A stretch of 64,000 nucleotides of DNA. Source: Pterobdella sp. o SKG-2022 (Eukaryota; Annelida; Clitellata; Hirudinida; Piscicolidae). A program made the position numbers and the translations under genes. The number at the start of each line of letters is the position of its first letter. The first letter of the stretch is position 1. Under the pieces are notes generated by a model. That model worked only from the letters and a program-made list of their open reading frames with translations. It was not told the origin of the DNA and ran no database searches. Positions 1 to 14,859 of this stretch are shown in pieces. The DNA lies in assembly GCA_964035795.1 (NCBI GenBank), contig OZ038326.1, forward strand, positions 9,059,647 to 9,123,646. Reading direction: 5' to 3'.

Positions 1-2570
1 GTGTTTGCAAATGGAGGATGTTATTTTTATAATTTTGAATTTGCTTGTGGAATATCTTGGTAGGCTTGATTTTATTTGAGTTTTTGTGACTTTGGAGATT
101 TTGGGTATGTTCATGGTGTAGTTTTTATTGTTATTGAATCCAACTGAGGCTTAGTTAAAATTATAAACGCTGTTTTCTCTATCTATTAAACTCAGTCATA
201 TACTGATATGAATCTGTAGTTTTTTATCAAAGTTGTGGAGAGTAAGCGTGGTGTAGACTTTTTAGTTAAATTTTTAAATTTTAAGTTGAGTTTGCTGTGG
301 GATTTTTGTTTGTGTTGAGTTTTGGTGTTTTGATTGGAGACTGTTTTAAGTGCTGCATTTTTAAATTGAGTTGGTTGAGATGATGAGTGAGCACATGGTG
401 GTTTGATATTTTTGGGGATTAAATGGAAAGCACATTTTAAAGAATGTGGGTGATATAAATTTTCTGAGTGAGCTTTCTGATATTATGATTATATAAGTGA
501 AAAATTAATTTTTAAAAAAGGTATTCTGCTGGTAGCTTGAAATAAGTGGCTGAAAACTGAACAATGCCACAATGTCCATGTTATAGCTTCAGAGCTCCCT
601 GAATACCTGAGTCTTCAAGGGAGATTATATAGTAGCATCAAACACAGATATTCCTAAAGTGCCTCATTTAAAAACTATTATCATTTTGTATTGGGATATT
701 TGTACAAGTTTTTATATATTTTCATATAAGCAGCTTATACTGTATTTACAGTTATTTTTGTCTGATCTTATTTGCTTTATATAAATCAAACATACATATT
801 GAAAAAGAAATACAAGACAGGTTACTAAGACCATTCCTTAAACATTAGCTGGAAACTAACAAGTTATTGAAAATTTTAAAGTGATTTTTTTCTACAAATT
901 TTTTTAGCATGTTTTGAATAAGGCAAGCTTAAATCAGCAGGAATAGTGAAAATTGTTAGAACTTGGGCAATAAATTTTTTGAAAAAAAAGATTTATATTT
1001 TTTTATTTTCCAAATCAATAAAAAATTATTATTTGTTTAATATACTGACCCCCGTGCAAAAGAAAATATTCTCCACTAAGTCCTATACTCCACTCAATTA
1101 CTTTCATTGAAATTTTATAGCCATATTTATGAGTAATTCTCATTCCAAAAAAAGTAATACATTAAAAAAATATGAATTTAATTTAAAATATTTTAGCCTT
1201 TTCCATAAAATTTGACCCAAAAGTATAAATATTCAAACCCTTTTATTCACTCTAAACATTTTCTCAAAATCTCACTCAATTTTTTCTTAAAAATTTTAAA
1301 AAATTCTTTTTTAATAATTTTTCCATGCAATAATGTTTATATATTTAAAAAATTAATGACGTAATACAATACCTGAATTTGAGTTGATACTATGCACAAA
1401 CGGATCATTTTCTGAAATTTCTTCTTCAGGCTCAAAATCAAAGTATTCATCAATACAATATAATGATGAAAGAAGCAATACCCCCCAAAGAGCAAAATTT
1501 CGCCGATCTTGATAGTGATGAAGTTAAATTAAAATTTATTTGTAAAATGAAAGTATGAAAAAGCAAATAATCAACTCATGTTATTCTAAACAGTTTTTCA
1601 TACAGAAACAATAATATTACTTCCAAAATTTGCTTTTATTAATTTATTTAAACTTCTTGAAGACGTGGGCAACATCTTTAAAGTTTTAAAAGTGACTCTT
1701 TTCACCTACTAAAGGTATTTTTACGATTAGTAGAAGCGCATAATTATTAACGGTTTTTCTCAAATTTTTTTATCTTGCATGGTTACAGAAAGTTTCAGCA
1801 GTTTTTTAATATTATTAAAGTGTTTTTTCGATTATTACGTAAATATGTTTTAATAGTGAATTCAAACTTAACTACTTGTGAAAATGTTTTGAGATAATTA
1901 TGTTGAAACAACTTCTTGAGTCTAAAACAACAACAAAAAAACTTTTAAAAAATTTTTGTAAGACTAGCTTACATTATCAAGTGATAATAAAAGTTAAAAA
2001 AATGAATCGTATTTATAACTTGCTACCATTATATAGATATATTAATTTATTATGTAAAATAATGAATGTAGGTAATAATTGATAGATTTTCTATTGCTAA
2101 CTATGAGGTGAGATTATGACATGAAAGGAGACCAAACCCGTTTGCTGACACGAGCGCCCATCGACTTGGCTAATTAGCTAAGTATATGTGCAAATTAGCT
2201 AATTAGTGAAAAAAAAAATTTTTTATTCAATCAATAAAGTATCCAATAAAAGTGTGACAAGAAATAAAAAAGATATAAAGTAATATTAAGTTGATGAAAA
2301 TTTCACATATTCAGTAATTCGATAATGTATAGAATATGATTCTGTAAAGTATTAGAAAAAGCAAGCAAAAAACATCAAGTTTGAAAATTTGAAATTTCAC
2401 TTGCAAAGTAAATGATTAATTTAAATAGTTGTGAAATATTATTAAAAAAATTATCAATACAACTATTTTTTTTGAATATACTATAAATTAAGAAAAATAA
2501 ACTACTAAATAAAGTTATGCGCTACAGCTTTCTTTGGATAATTAAAATTTCATACTAATTATAATTTATG
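1..2570. other. AT-rich DNA without recognisable features
   Basis: Low-complexity AT-rich sequence with many A and T runs. The only open frame of note (1900-2082) is Lys/Asn-rich, as expected from base composition, and matches nothing I know. No repeat shared with the rest of the window was recognised. Confidence 0.6.
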
Positions 2571-3040
2571 AAAAAAAGGATTTAGAAAGGAAGGAGGGCA
2601 GAGGCCAAAAGAATCCTGGCAGCAATGCCACGGACAATAGCCTAAGAGATCTTCTGACGAAACCTTCTTTATCCTTTTAATTTCTTCTTTTAAAGGCTTT
2701 GTCAATAGACTTTTCTGCTCCTTCCCTCAACCTTCATGAATAATTAACATTAGTTAATATTATTCAACTAGAAGTTCGTAATCTTTTTCAAAATGAGACT
2801 GAATTTCAAATTGTTGTACAAACCTGTTTAAATCTTTTTTGCGGTGTAATAAGCACTGCCCGGATATATAATAAGGCACATAAACAAATATAACAATTAT
2901 TTTTGCCTTTGTTTCATCTTCTCACTATGGTTTATCAACTTTTTTATTCATTTTTTTCTATTGATTTCATTTCATCCCCTAAATATTTTTTTTCTTTTAA
3001 TTTTTTTGCTTAAAACCAAAAAATTTTCATAATCTCGAGA
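2571..3040. other. Unassigned stretch next to the R2-like LINE 3' end
   Basis: Contains a short GC-richer segment around 2580-2680 (the aggaaggagggcagaggcc stretch) and then T-rich DNA. It may hold the 3' untranslated part of the minus-strand LINE that starts at 3041, but nothing in it proves this. Confidence 0.35.
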
Positions 3041-6000
3041 CTAAAAATAAAATTGCAAAAAAAATATACATATAAATAAGAAAAGAAAAAAAACTACAAT
3101 AATAAGAATAATTATAGATAAAAATAACAAATATAGGACTATCTTCTGGATTTCTTGAAGAGAAGGATTGCCGGGTATTTTATCGAGAAATTCTTTGTTT
3201 CCTTTCTTTACCAGGCCCAGTGCACCTATTACAACTGGGATAGATCTAGCTCTGAGGTGCCACGTTTTGCCAATTTCAATCTCCAAGTCTTTATACAAAT
3301 GTTTTGGGTGACACATTTTTATCTGATGGCACGCTCATATTAATTAGATAACAGACATTGCCAAGCAAATCCTTTACGACAATGTCTGGTCGGTTGGTTT
3401 GTATTGTTCGGTCAGTCTGGATTGGGAAGTCCCAAAAAATGGTGAAATTTGGACCATCAGTAACTGGCTCCGGATGATGTTTATACCAGTTTTTTCTTGT
3501 ACTCACTTTGAAGTGGTTACAGATCCTCCAGTAAAGATATTGACCTACCCTATCGTGTCTTCTTTTGTATTCTCCAGGTGTGAGAACAGAGCATCCGGAA
3601 ATAAGGTGGTCAATAGTTTCTACTTTCTCACCACAGAACCTACATTTAGGGTCTGTTCCGTTTTGGATTATATTTGCCTGAAAGTTCTTGGTGACAAGGC
3701 TTTGGTCTTGAGCCGCAAATATATATCCTTTAGTCTCCGCCTTCAATCCAGAGCTGGTGAGCCACTGGTGAGTTGCTTTAGTATCAACATCATCATTTTT
3801 ACATCTTGTTGCAAACTTTCCATGCAGAGGTTTTTCTTGCCAGCTTATTTCGAGCCTGTTCATAATTTCATGTTTTGCAATCATTTTAATCTTTTTGAGA
3901 ACTCTATCGGTTTTAGTGCATTATTGTCTACAGGATTAAGGCAAAGTTCTCGAGAGAAATTATTGGCTTCTTTAACTATTGAGTGAAGTTTTCTTGAATT
4001 TTCATGGAGATGAACTAGCTTAAGCATCCAGTCTTCAGTATTGCTTAAGTAATGAAAAAGTCCTATTGTTGATGATCTATAAAAAGTTTCACAGTGAATT
4101 AACCCTCTTCCTCCATTGTTACGTTGCAAATATAAACGGTCTATATTTGATTTTAGATGATGCATTCTGTGACAAGTTAATTGTTTCTTAATTTTAGTCT
4201 CTATTCCTTTTATTTCGCTTAAATTGCAGTTAATTATGTTAAAACTATAAGATATTACGGGTACTGCTATTGTATTTATTGCGTTTATTCGGTTTTTTTA
4301 ATTCAATTCTTACTCTTCTGATACATATTTTTCTTAGTTTCTCTTTCATCATTGCGTGTTTTATTTCACTTCCTTCGTTTACTCCAAGATATTTATAAAC
4401 TTATTCTTGCTCTAGCTCTCTAATAATAGTTCCATCATTGAGTTTTATTCCAGAAGTATAAGATAGTTTTCCTTTTTTGAACGAAGCTTTAGCACATTTA
4501 TTGAGACCAAACTCCATACCGATATCGTCACTGAACTTCTTGACGGTTTTTAGCATTTCTTCTAGCTCTCCATCATTTGAAGCAAAAATTTTTAGGTCAT
4601 CCATATAGAACAGATGGTTTATATTTTTTTCTCTTATCTTATAACCATACCTGGTTTCGTTCAAGAGTTTTGATAAAGGTATGAGTGCCATACAAAAAAG
4701 AAGTGGAGATAAAGAATCGCCCTGAAAGATACCGCATTATATTTTTAAACCTAAGAAAGAAAAGATGCCATTAGAGTGAGGAAGAAAAAGATTTTTATTC
4801 CATAATTTTATTGTAGTTTTGATGAAGTTGATGTAAATGGGTGATAATTTGAATATTTCAAGACAATTTATTATCCATGTATGAGACATGCTGTCAAACG
4901 CTTTTTTATAATCAATCCATGCTGTGCTTGAGTTACGATGCTTTGCTTTTATATTCTCTAAAACCATTTTATTTATGAGAAGTTGGTCTTTACAACCATA
5001 AGACCCTTTTCTGCATCCTTTTTTGTTCTATTGGGTAAAGGTTGTTCTTCCATGTGTTTGTAGGTTTTTTCTGATAATATCGAAGTTAAAAGCTTGTATG
5101 TTGTCGAAAGACACGTAATTGGACGATAGATTTTAGATGGTCAGTATCATTTGGTTTGGCAAGTAAGTATGTAGTACCTTGGCAAAGCCAATCTGGCGTT
5201 AAGTACGGTCTGTTCAAAATTTCGTTAAAATTCGAAGCCAGTCTGAAATTTATCGAGTGAAAGCTATTTAACCAGAAATTAGGAACTTGGTCTATTCCGG
5301 GAGATTTCCACTTATAGGATTTATTTAATGTCTTCGTGATCTCATCTAAGCTTATTTCACTCCAGCTTTGTTAAGAGATATTACTGTTAGTATCTTTGAA
5401 GTCATTAATCCATCTTGCATTTTCTTTATGGTTTTTTTCATTGCTTCAAGTATTTCTCCAAAATTCTTTGACTTGGTTTTCTGGTGGTATTTTATCTACA
5501 CGTACAATATTTTTTTCCAATTTCGCGATAGAACTTTTTTGCATCAATTTCAAATATTTTGTTCTGTCTATAAAAATTATTCCTTTTAATGAAACGACGC
5601 AGTTTTTGAGCTTTACATTGTAATTTTTGTTTTAACTCTTCTTTGATAGTAGAGATTTGATGTTCTTCCTTTAGGTGGTACTTTTTGATAATTCTTTTTG
5701 GTTTGAAAAGTTTCCCATTCTGTAGTTCATCAAATATAGATATTTCTTTTCTTAAATTTCCAATTTCATTTTCGATTTTCATTTCTAGGTTTTGATGGTT
5801 TTTTTGTTGTGATATTTTTTCTTATTCTAGATTTAATTCCACACTTATGTTGAAGTATTTTAGAGGTACAGTATAAAAGTTGATTCAATTCGGTTAAATC
5901 AGGGTTTAAAACTTCGCATATTTGTTTCAGGGTTTCATTTTCTATGATAAATAGCTTCCTAAATTTATTGGTTTGGTTGATTTTCATTAGAGGTTCTCTA

Positions 6001-6830
6001 TCGGCTATATGAATATTTTTAACAATGGATAATTCCTCTATTATTTCTTCTTTCAATAAAAAGATTTCATTATAACTACTTTCAGTTTCTTCATCATCTT
6101 TTATATTACCACTTAGATTAACGTTAGTTATTACATTTTCTTCGCCTCCACCTATCTTACCGCCAGAGTTAGTTTTGCTCATTATCTTTTCTTCATCATT
6201 ACATACCTTATCACAAACCCTAACATTGAGTGTTACCTCTACGTTTTCGTCATTAACCTTATTGCTGTCCACCTTAACATTACTTGGTACCATTTCTCCA
6301 TTAAAACCCATATTGCAACAAACGTTAGTTTTTCTTTTTTCCTCTTTTTCACTATCACAAACTTCATCAAAACCCTTTATATTGCATGTCACCTTTAATT
6401 TTTCACTACCACTTCTAATATTGCCAACTTCAACATTATTCATAAGATTTTCCCCCCCTTAAAGTTTATATTGCCCAGGTTAGTTTATTCTTTCATCTCA
6501 TCTTCAACATCACATATTTTTTCTCAATCTTTCACCTTCATGTCAGATTTTGTGTCAGTTAAATCAGCGTTTGCTACTGCTTTTTGTTTAACCTCCTTAT
6601 TTTTATTTTCTGTATGTATATCATTCATAACCTGCCCTTTTATTTGTATCAATTCAATATCTGTTAGCTTTTTATTTCGAATAATATATCTTCTTTGATT
6701 TGCCAATTTGTTAGCATTTAGTTTATCAAACTTATGGCTTATTGTATTTCGTAAACACCATTTTGTATACGAATCATTAGTACTATATCTTCCAGGCTTT
6801 TCTAAAGCATAATAATAACAAAAACAACGA
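3041..6830 (-). mobile_element. Family D: R2-like non-LTR retrotransposon with C-terminal endonuclease, decayed
   Basis: Reading 6830 to 3041. An N-terminal part (YSTNDSYTKWCLRN) is followed by a long Asn/Val/Lys/Glu-rich region with internal repeats (6443-5766), a Lys-rich coiled region (5782-5492), and an RT with WIDYKKAFDSM (4967-4737) and a catalytic FYMDDLKIF (within 4691-4401). It ends in a C-terminal part with a zinc knuckle CRFCGEKVETIDHLISGC and RPDIVVKDLLGNVCY (within 3884-3291). A CCHC knuckle followed by an R-P-D motif is the restriction-enzyme-like endonuclease layout of R2/NeSL-type elements. The tail has IPVVIGALG and LDKIPGNPSLQEIQKI. Frames are broken at several places, so it is not active as is. 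Its 5' side abuts the microsatellite at 6832. Confidence 0.82.
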
Positions 6831-6831
6831 C

Positions 6832-8560
<1,729 letters not shown>

Positions 8561-9220
8561 TTACTTAGTCAGATTATACTGTTGTACATTCCAGGGACTG
8601 CCGTTGACAGCAATCGGCCTGAACCCTTTTTACTATTATAGCGTAATTTACAAAATGGTGTTTTCTATCATCACTCGTATTGCATCAACGCTTTCATGAG
8701 GGATTTCATATGCAACAAGGATTAAAAGCGTTTTGGACCGACCTAACGAGTCAAATGTTTTTTTGAAATTAATGAAAGTTATCACAGCTTTTTTCTTGTG
8801 GCTTATTGGCTGAGACTTATACTCCAGTAGTTGGTACGGCGAGTTGAGTTTCCTTTTTTGGGCACAGGAATGATACCACATCTACCTCATTTATTTGGAT
8901 GCACACCGTTAACGACTTTTAGTGTAAGACCATCAAGACCAGGGGCTTTATTAGGTTTCAATGCTTTAAGGGAATCTGTGATCTTTTTCTCCCTAAATTC
9001 GACAGTACTAATTTCTAGGTTGACGTCAAACAACTTGACGCAGTCAAACTAATATTGATCATCGTTTTTTTCGACAGAAAATAGATTTTTGAAGTGGTCT
9101 TTCTAGATTTTGAAACGATTTTCTCCTTGGATAAAGGTGACAGAAATTTTATTTCTTGACAATTTCTTTATTAGATTTTGATGGATTTTGATTTTTGTCA
9201 CTTTTCAATTTACTCGCTAT
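8561..9220 (-). mobile_element. LINE reverse-transcriptase fragment
   Basis: Minus strand reads KAVITFINFKKTFDSLGRSK and YEIPHESVDAIRVMIENT (8881-8648), which is the RT motif A region (F-x-D-F-K-K-A-F-D-S in intact elements) and the helix after it. Upstream on the same strand, KAPGLDGLTLKVVNGV (about 8,890-8,950) is the K-A-P-G-x-D-G motif. Frames are broken and the YADD region is missing. Confidence 0.7.
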
Positions 9221-9384
9221 ATTAAAGATGATTTGCAGGTCTAAAATGAAATGTTTGTAAATTAACAAGTTCATTTAGCTGCATTCTTATTTTGCTATTT
9301 AAAGTCAGGAAACATGTGCTATGCGGTGGAAGCCAGGGCATGCACCATCGCGCACTATTTTGCTCCAACAAATTTTCATGATTA

Positions 9385-12300
9385 TACAAAAAAAAAGCAA
9401 TGGCCCTCAGTCCCCAGCAATTCTTGAATGAGCAGAGGGTGATAAGAATGCCTGGGTTTTCTTTCTCTTCTTCTTATTCTTTTGGGAGGTCTTTTTCTTT
9501 TGGTAGTTTTAATATTGGATCATTAAATGGGAAGAGTATGGAGTTAAGTGAAGAGTTGTTGAGAAGGGAGGTTGGTATTTGCTGCATCCAAGAAGTGAGG
9601 TAGAGAGGTATGAGTTCGAAATCTCTAGGTAGTTTAGGTATGAGGTTTAAACTATGGTGGTCTGGTAATGAAGATAAGATAGGTTGTGTAGGAATATTAG
9701 TTAGAGAGAATTTATGTATGAATGTTGTGGAAATAAATAGAATATCAGATAGGGTAATGGTAGTGGTAATTATTTTTTGTAAAAAGGTACTAAGAATTGT
9801 TTGCGTTTATGCCCCACAATGTGGAAGATCGATGAGTGAAAAAGGGAAGTTTTGTGAGGAAATGGCAAGAGGGTGTGAAGTGTAAAATGGAAATGAAGTT
9901 TTGATTTGCTTAGGAGACTTCAATGGACATATTGGCAAAGAGATTGATGGGTTTGAAGGTGTTCATGGAGGTTTTGGAATAGGCAAGAGAAGCGTGGAGA
10001 GTAGATTGCTGTTAGAATATTTTTTTGAAAAGGGTATGTGTGTGGGTAATAGTTGGTTTAAAAAGGAGGATAATAGGAAGGTTACTTTTGATGGAGGGTG
10101 TAGTGGGACAGAAATAAATTTTGTGTTGATGAAGGGTAGTCAGAGAAAGTTTTTGAAGGATGTGGAGCAATTGGGGGTGAGCTCCAACACAAACTATTGA
10201 AGGTGGTTTTAGATGAAAGATGGATTAGGAAAATCCAATAAAGCCATGCCAAAAAAGTATTTTGCCCAAAAGTATGGAAGTTTTTGAATGATAAAGTAAA
10301 AGCAAAATTTTTTGAAAAGATGGAAGTTTTGTACCAAAAATGCGATGAATGAAATGCATGGCTGTAATATAAAACTTCTGCTCTAAAAGCTGCTGAAGAA
10401 GTTTGTTGAGTGAGTAGAGGTAGGTCTCAGCACGGTGAAACTCGGGGGTGGAATCAGGATGTGCAAAAAGCCATCACAATGAAGAAGAAAAATTTCTGGA
10501 GGTGGAAACAATTTCCATCCGGAGAAAATAAATCCAGTTATTTCTCTGATAAAAAGAGAGATGTTGCTGAGGCAATGAAGAAAGAGGCTGTAAAAGAGAT
10601 GGAGGAGATACGGAATGATTGAAATGTCGTATTCTGTAGAATAAGAATGATGAAAAAGGAAGCAAGTGACTTAGCAAGTAATAACTGCATTAGAGACAAA
10701 AATGGGAAGGCTGTATTTGCCGAGAATGGTCGCAAGAAATTGTGGAAGGAGCACACGGAGGTCATCATGAATGAGCAGAACCCGTGGAATGAAATGGTTA
10801 ATGTAGAAATGTTTGAAGGTCCCATGGAACCATCTGTTATAAACGAAGTGGAGAAAGCACTAGAGATCATGAAAAATGGCAAGGCCAGTGGACCAACTGG
10901 AATTGTCAAAGCACCTAGCTGTCTCTCCACATAGAAAGCAAGTTATATTGCAAATAGCAGATGAAATCCTCGATGGAAAGGATATGCCTCATGACTGGAG
11001 GACAAGTACAGTTGTTCCCATTTATAAGAAGAAAGGTAGCGTTATGGACTGTGCGAGCTATCGAGGTGTAAAGCTTTCAGAGCATGGTATAAAAGTGGTG
11101 GAAAGGTTGTTGGAGAAGAGGTTAAGGAGGTCAGTGAAATTTTACCAAATGCAATTTGATTTTATGCCTGGCAGTAGCATAGTGGACGCTATTTTTATTT
11201 TTAGGAGAATGCAGAAAAGCTACCTTGAGAAGAATAGGAAGCTTTTTACCTGTTTTGTTGATTTGGAGAAGGCTTCCGATCGGGTGTCAAGGAGGGTGAT
11301 TGAATGGGCGCTGAGAAAGAAGTTGGTCCTCGAAAGGTTGGTTCAGGCAGTAATGTCGGTGTACAAAGGAGCAAGAACGCGGGTTCAAGCTTGAGGTGGA
11401 CGCTTGGAAAAATTTGATGTTGGTGTAGGTGTCCATCAAAGATCGGTTCTCCCACAGTTTTTGTTTTCAATATTGCTCGACCTATTGTCTGAAAACGGAA
11501 GAAAAGGTGCTTTTTATGTACTGCTTTATGCAGATGACTTGGTCTTGAGGGCAGAGACTATTGAAGAACTAGAAGCACAATTCATGCGTTTGGAAGGCAG
11601 CCTTTGAGGGAAAAGATTGAAGATTAATCTTGATAAGACAAAGATCAGGGAGAGTGGCGGTGGTAGTGGGGTTGTTGTTTTGGCTAAGATTGATCCATGT
11701 AGTGTGTATGGGAAGAGGGCTAAGGTAAATTTTGGGAGGTGTAAAGACATGTAAAAAGTGGGTTCATGCGCGGTGTGCTAGAGTGAAGAGAGTGTCTTGT
11801 AAGATGAATGGAAATTTCGAATGCAGGGTTTGTATGAATGTTTCAAATAAGGTATGTAATAAGGTTTTAAATGTTTGTCTGAGTAAGTTGGAGAGGGTAA
11901 ATAATTATTGTTATCTAGGGGATAATAAAAATGGTGGAGGGGAAAGTGAGCTAGTTGTTACACGCAGGATAGGGCTGGGCTGGAAGGCATTTAACAGTGT
12001 GTCTTCTATATTTTGTGGTGAAAAACTTACATGGAATGTCAAAAAACAAATTTATAGGACATGTCATGACATACGGCTCAGAAACTTGGGTGGTAAGGTC
12101 CGTTGAAGAAATTTTTTTGAGAAGAGCAGAAAAACGAATGCTTCAAATGATGTGTGGCATGCAGCTAGCTGATGTTGTGAGCACAAAGGAGTTGATGGTT
12201 AGATTGGGATTGGATAGTACGATTGTACGATAGTACGAAGTGCTGAGACAAGGAAGTTTGAGATGGCTGGGGCATGTGGTTAGGAAAAAGGATGAAAATT

Positions 12301-12525
12301 TTTGTTAAGCAGGCATGGAGTTTTGAGATTGAAGGTAGTAGAGGAAGGGGAAGGCCAAGGTTAGCTTGGAAAGGTATGATGGAAAACTTTTGTTGTGGGC
12401 TTGGATTAGATCTGGAAGATGTTATGACGGTGAAATGGAGAAAGAGTGTTAGGTCATGGAAAGAAGTCAGTGACCCCTTGGAAAAGGAAAAGATGATGAC
12501 TATAATAAAATGATGATGATGAGGA
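9385..12525 (+). mobile_element. Family A, copy 1: APE-type LINE with RT and PHD-like finger, near full length but broken
   Basis: The most complete family A copy. In order: an N-terminal SFNIGSLNGKSMEL and CCIQEVR (9400-9603); APE endonuclease parts VCVYAPQCG and ICLGDFNGHIGKE (about 9,800-9,945) and NSWFKKEDNRKVTFDG; a Lys/Glu-rich linker (10,330-10,640); KNGKASGPTGIV; RT with TSTVVPIYKKKGS, CASYRGVKLSEH, CFVDLEKASDRVS, GVHQRSV and LLYADDLVL (YADD at 11527-11538); a Cys/His finger CKKWVHARCARVKRVSC (about 11,750-11,810); and a C-terminal domain with TYGSETWVVRS and GSLRWLGHVVRK. At least six frame breaks or stops. It ends in an ATGATG-type tail at 12,510-12,530. The single-protein layout without ORF1 resembles RTE-like elements. 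Confidence 0.85.
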
Positions 12526-12527
12526 TG

Positions 12528-13330
12528 ATTTCATGCTTTCTTTGGATTTCCTCGTGGTTTCTTTTCGAATCTTGAGAAAGTCTTATTAAGTCTAGCTTCT
12601 TTAAAACTGTCATATTTCTGGCGTTGGGTATTTTGACGAAGTTGAACCCGTTGAATTGGAGCTTTTTTGGTGTTTGATTGGGGTAGATTCTTATCTTGGG
12701 CTCGATGGTAGGGGAAGTTCGTTTAAGACGCTTCGGTAGTTTCATTTTTCTGACTTCGTTACATATGGACACAAAGGCTGTGTAAGTCTGTTGATCTTAG
12801 TAAGGCGCCAAATTTTGAAAAGATTAAATCGTCTGTGGTAGTGACCAGATCATCGTCATGGCACAGCGCCTGTCAGTAGAGAGATTTTCTTGTTGATGGT
12901 TATGGAGCACAAAGACTCAGTTTGACTTTTGCTGATACTATCTTGTGATCACCACCAATAGCAGCAGAAAAAGTATGGGTTTGGCAGTATAAAAACACTT
13001 TCTTCAGCGTTTCTGAACAAAATATAGTCAATTCAAGCAAGGTGTTCAGCGGGACATCTCCATGTCCATACTCCCCGGTTAGGTATATGAAAAAGTGAGC
13101 TACCGGACAAAAGATTGTGGAAAGTTATGGTGAAAGTCAGGCGGCCTAATTGATCGTAAAAATTTTTTACTTCTAGTAGGGTAAGGTTATGAGTAGAATA
13201 ACAAAATACAAGAACAGTTTTAGGGTTGCCATTGAAGGAAGCGATGAGAATTCGATTGTCAACTTTTTGATTAAGTTAACTATGGCAATATCTATTTTTG
13301 CACCGCACTTCAAACACTTCCCACAGTGGC
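12528..13330 (-). mobile_element. Family I: LINE endonuclease fragment
   Basis: Minus strand carries IGGDHKIVSAKVKLSLCSIT (about 12,910-12,965), the S-D-H-R-x-V end of an APE endonuclease, and a linker region VRKMKLPKRLKRT (12772-12500 in part). Upstream on the minus strand, remains of the catalytic part are too decayed to quote. A different family from copy A1, next to which it lies tail to tail. Confidence 0.6.
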
Positions 13331-14045
13331 ATTGTTGGTGATCTTATATGCCGATGCTGTGGCCAATATCATGGCTTATGATATTCGGAAGAAGGCGATG
13401 TTGTCGAATGCAGACTACTTGAAGGTTGTGTTGTTTGAATTGGAGGTTGAGTCTACCTTGGGAAAACCCTGAGTTAAGGGAGCGGCAGTTTAGTATTCCA
13501 ATGCTGAAATTTTGTTTGAGGCAAAAAACCCCCTATGTTGGGCGAGAGATCGGAGCTTGGTCTTACATTTGAAGTTGAGCCAAACTCGTCATCGGTAGCT
13601 TTTGGGCTAAAACCCTTCCTACCTAAAGATGGATAGTCACAGGCTTTAAAAGTGGTGCTATTTGAAAAATTAGCCATGTTTTCTAATAGCTTGTATTAAT
13701 TTGATGCTTTGCTACGGCTCTCACAGGAGCAGTTTCATGCTTGAGTTTACTAGTGTTCCACTTCCATTGACCATGAGTTGATTCATCTGCTAGACAAATG
13801 AGCGAAAAAAGCTGAAAAATCGGTGTGTTGATGACTACCACCTGAAATAGAAACCTTTCTTGTTTCCCCAATAGATCAGCTTTCACTGTTGCCCTATGTT
13901 AACTGAGTCGCGGACCTTCACCATTGGTGTCAGACCTGTCCGCTTTGGGAGGTCCTACCAGGAACATAAGTTCTCGACGGCATAGCTCTGACATTAGCCC
14001 GTTGACATCCCCCACCACGAGAAGGTCAGGGTTGGACTTTTGAGA
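13331..14045 (-). other. Unassigned minus-strand open stretches, probably retroelement remains
   Basis: Two short frames (13677-13474 and 13886-13683) are more GC-balanced than the surroundings and read Ser/Pro- and His-containing protein, with KVFVG-like motifs absent. I do not recognise the product. Base composition and position next to family I suggest more of a LINE or another transposon. Confidence 0.3.
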
Positions 14046-14574
14046 GAAATTTGCTTTTAATATTATTATTGTCCCTCAAAATAACAATATTATTTGGAGC
14101 ACATTTTCTGCCAGCCCGAGCTAATTTCAACTGGAAGTTATTAAATTCAAGATTCACCATTCTACACTTTGGTATTACAAAATCTAATTTTTATGAAAAG
14201 CAAATTTTGATATATTCGTTCTTGGTTTTTACCTCATAACTTTTAAGCGCCTTTTGCGCTACCGCAGCACAAATTAAAGGTTACTGATGGTCGACTTATA
14301 TACATACATATCATTTGAATTATTCTTAGGCTGATACTTTAATAGTTTGAAATTTTTTTACATTCATAAATAATTCATGTGAATTTTTACCCATAGTTTA
14401 TGTATTAAAATAATAAATTCTTATTTGCTTTAAAAAACAACTAATTTATAAGCAGTATGAAATAAATACACACGATTTTTATGTTAGATTTTTTAATATT
14501 TTCTGTATCTCATCAAAACCTGCCTGCAGTGTTTTTTTTTGATATACTCTTATATATGAACTCAACCACTAAAG
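14046..14574. other. AT-rich DNA before the first TMX3 exon found
   Basis: No exon with a signal peptide was recognised. A leucine-rich frame at 14051 (LLLSLKITILFGAHFLPARA) looks like a signal peptide but has no ATG and no donor that fits, so it is not called. Confidence 0.4.
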
Positions 14575-14623
14575 GTGTTTTTTCTGGTTGGGTATCCGGC
14601 CAAGTTATAGAAATGGACGATAG
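14575..14623 (+). CDS. TMX3: TMX3-like exon 1 of those found (start of thioredoxin domain)
   Basis: Reads GVFSGWVSGQVIEMDD and ends in a split codon AG at a strong donor (gtaagt at 14624). Joined to the next exon it gives VIEMDDSFPEM, which lines up with the start of the mature TMX3 thioredoxin domain. The 5' edge is weak: the AG at 14573-14574 is the only sensible acceptor after an in-frame TGA at 14556-14558, and its pyrimidine tract is poor. No ATG or signal peptide was found in frame, so at least one more exon must lie upstream. Confidence 0.6.
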
Positions 14624-14859
14624 GTAAGTAGTTTTAATAGTTGATGCTTAAAGGTTAACCAATGTTTTGATCTCATTTTAAAATTTAAGTATTGCAGGCG
14701 CTATTTTTTTCAGCATTTTGTGTGGTTTTTCTTGACAGGGAGTGGAAAACTGGCTTCAAATGAATCTTTCAAAAATAACTAGTTTTATCAAAGAAAAATT
14801 GGGATTGAAAAAATGTTTGATTGATTACTTTTTATGGTGTTAAATTCATCATCATCGTT

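Noticed and set aside
1900..2082. Small gene of 60 codons
   Set aside because: Lys/Asn/Leu composition is what AT-rich DNA gives by chance; no motif and no splice context.
14051..14239. Signal-peptide-like leucine-rich frame upstream of TMX3 exon 1
   Set aside because: It starts at TTG, has no ATG, and offers no donor in the phase needed.
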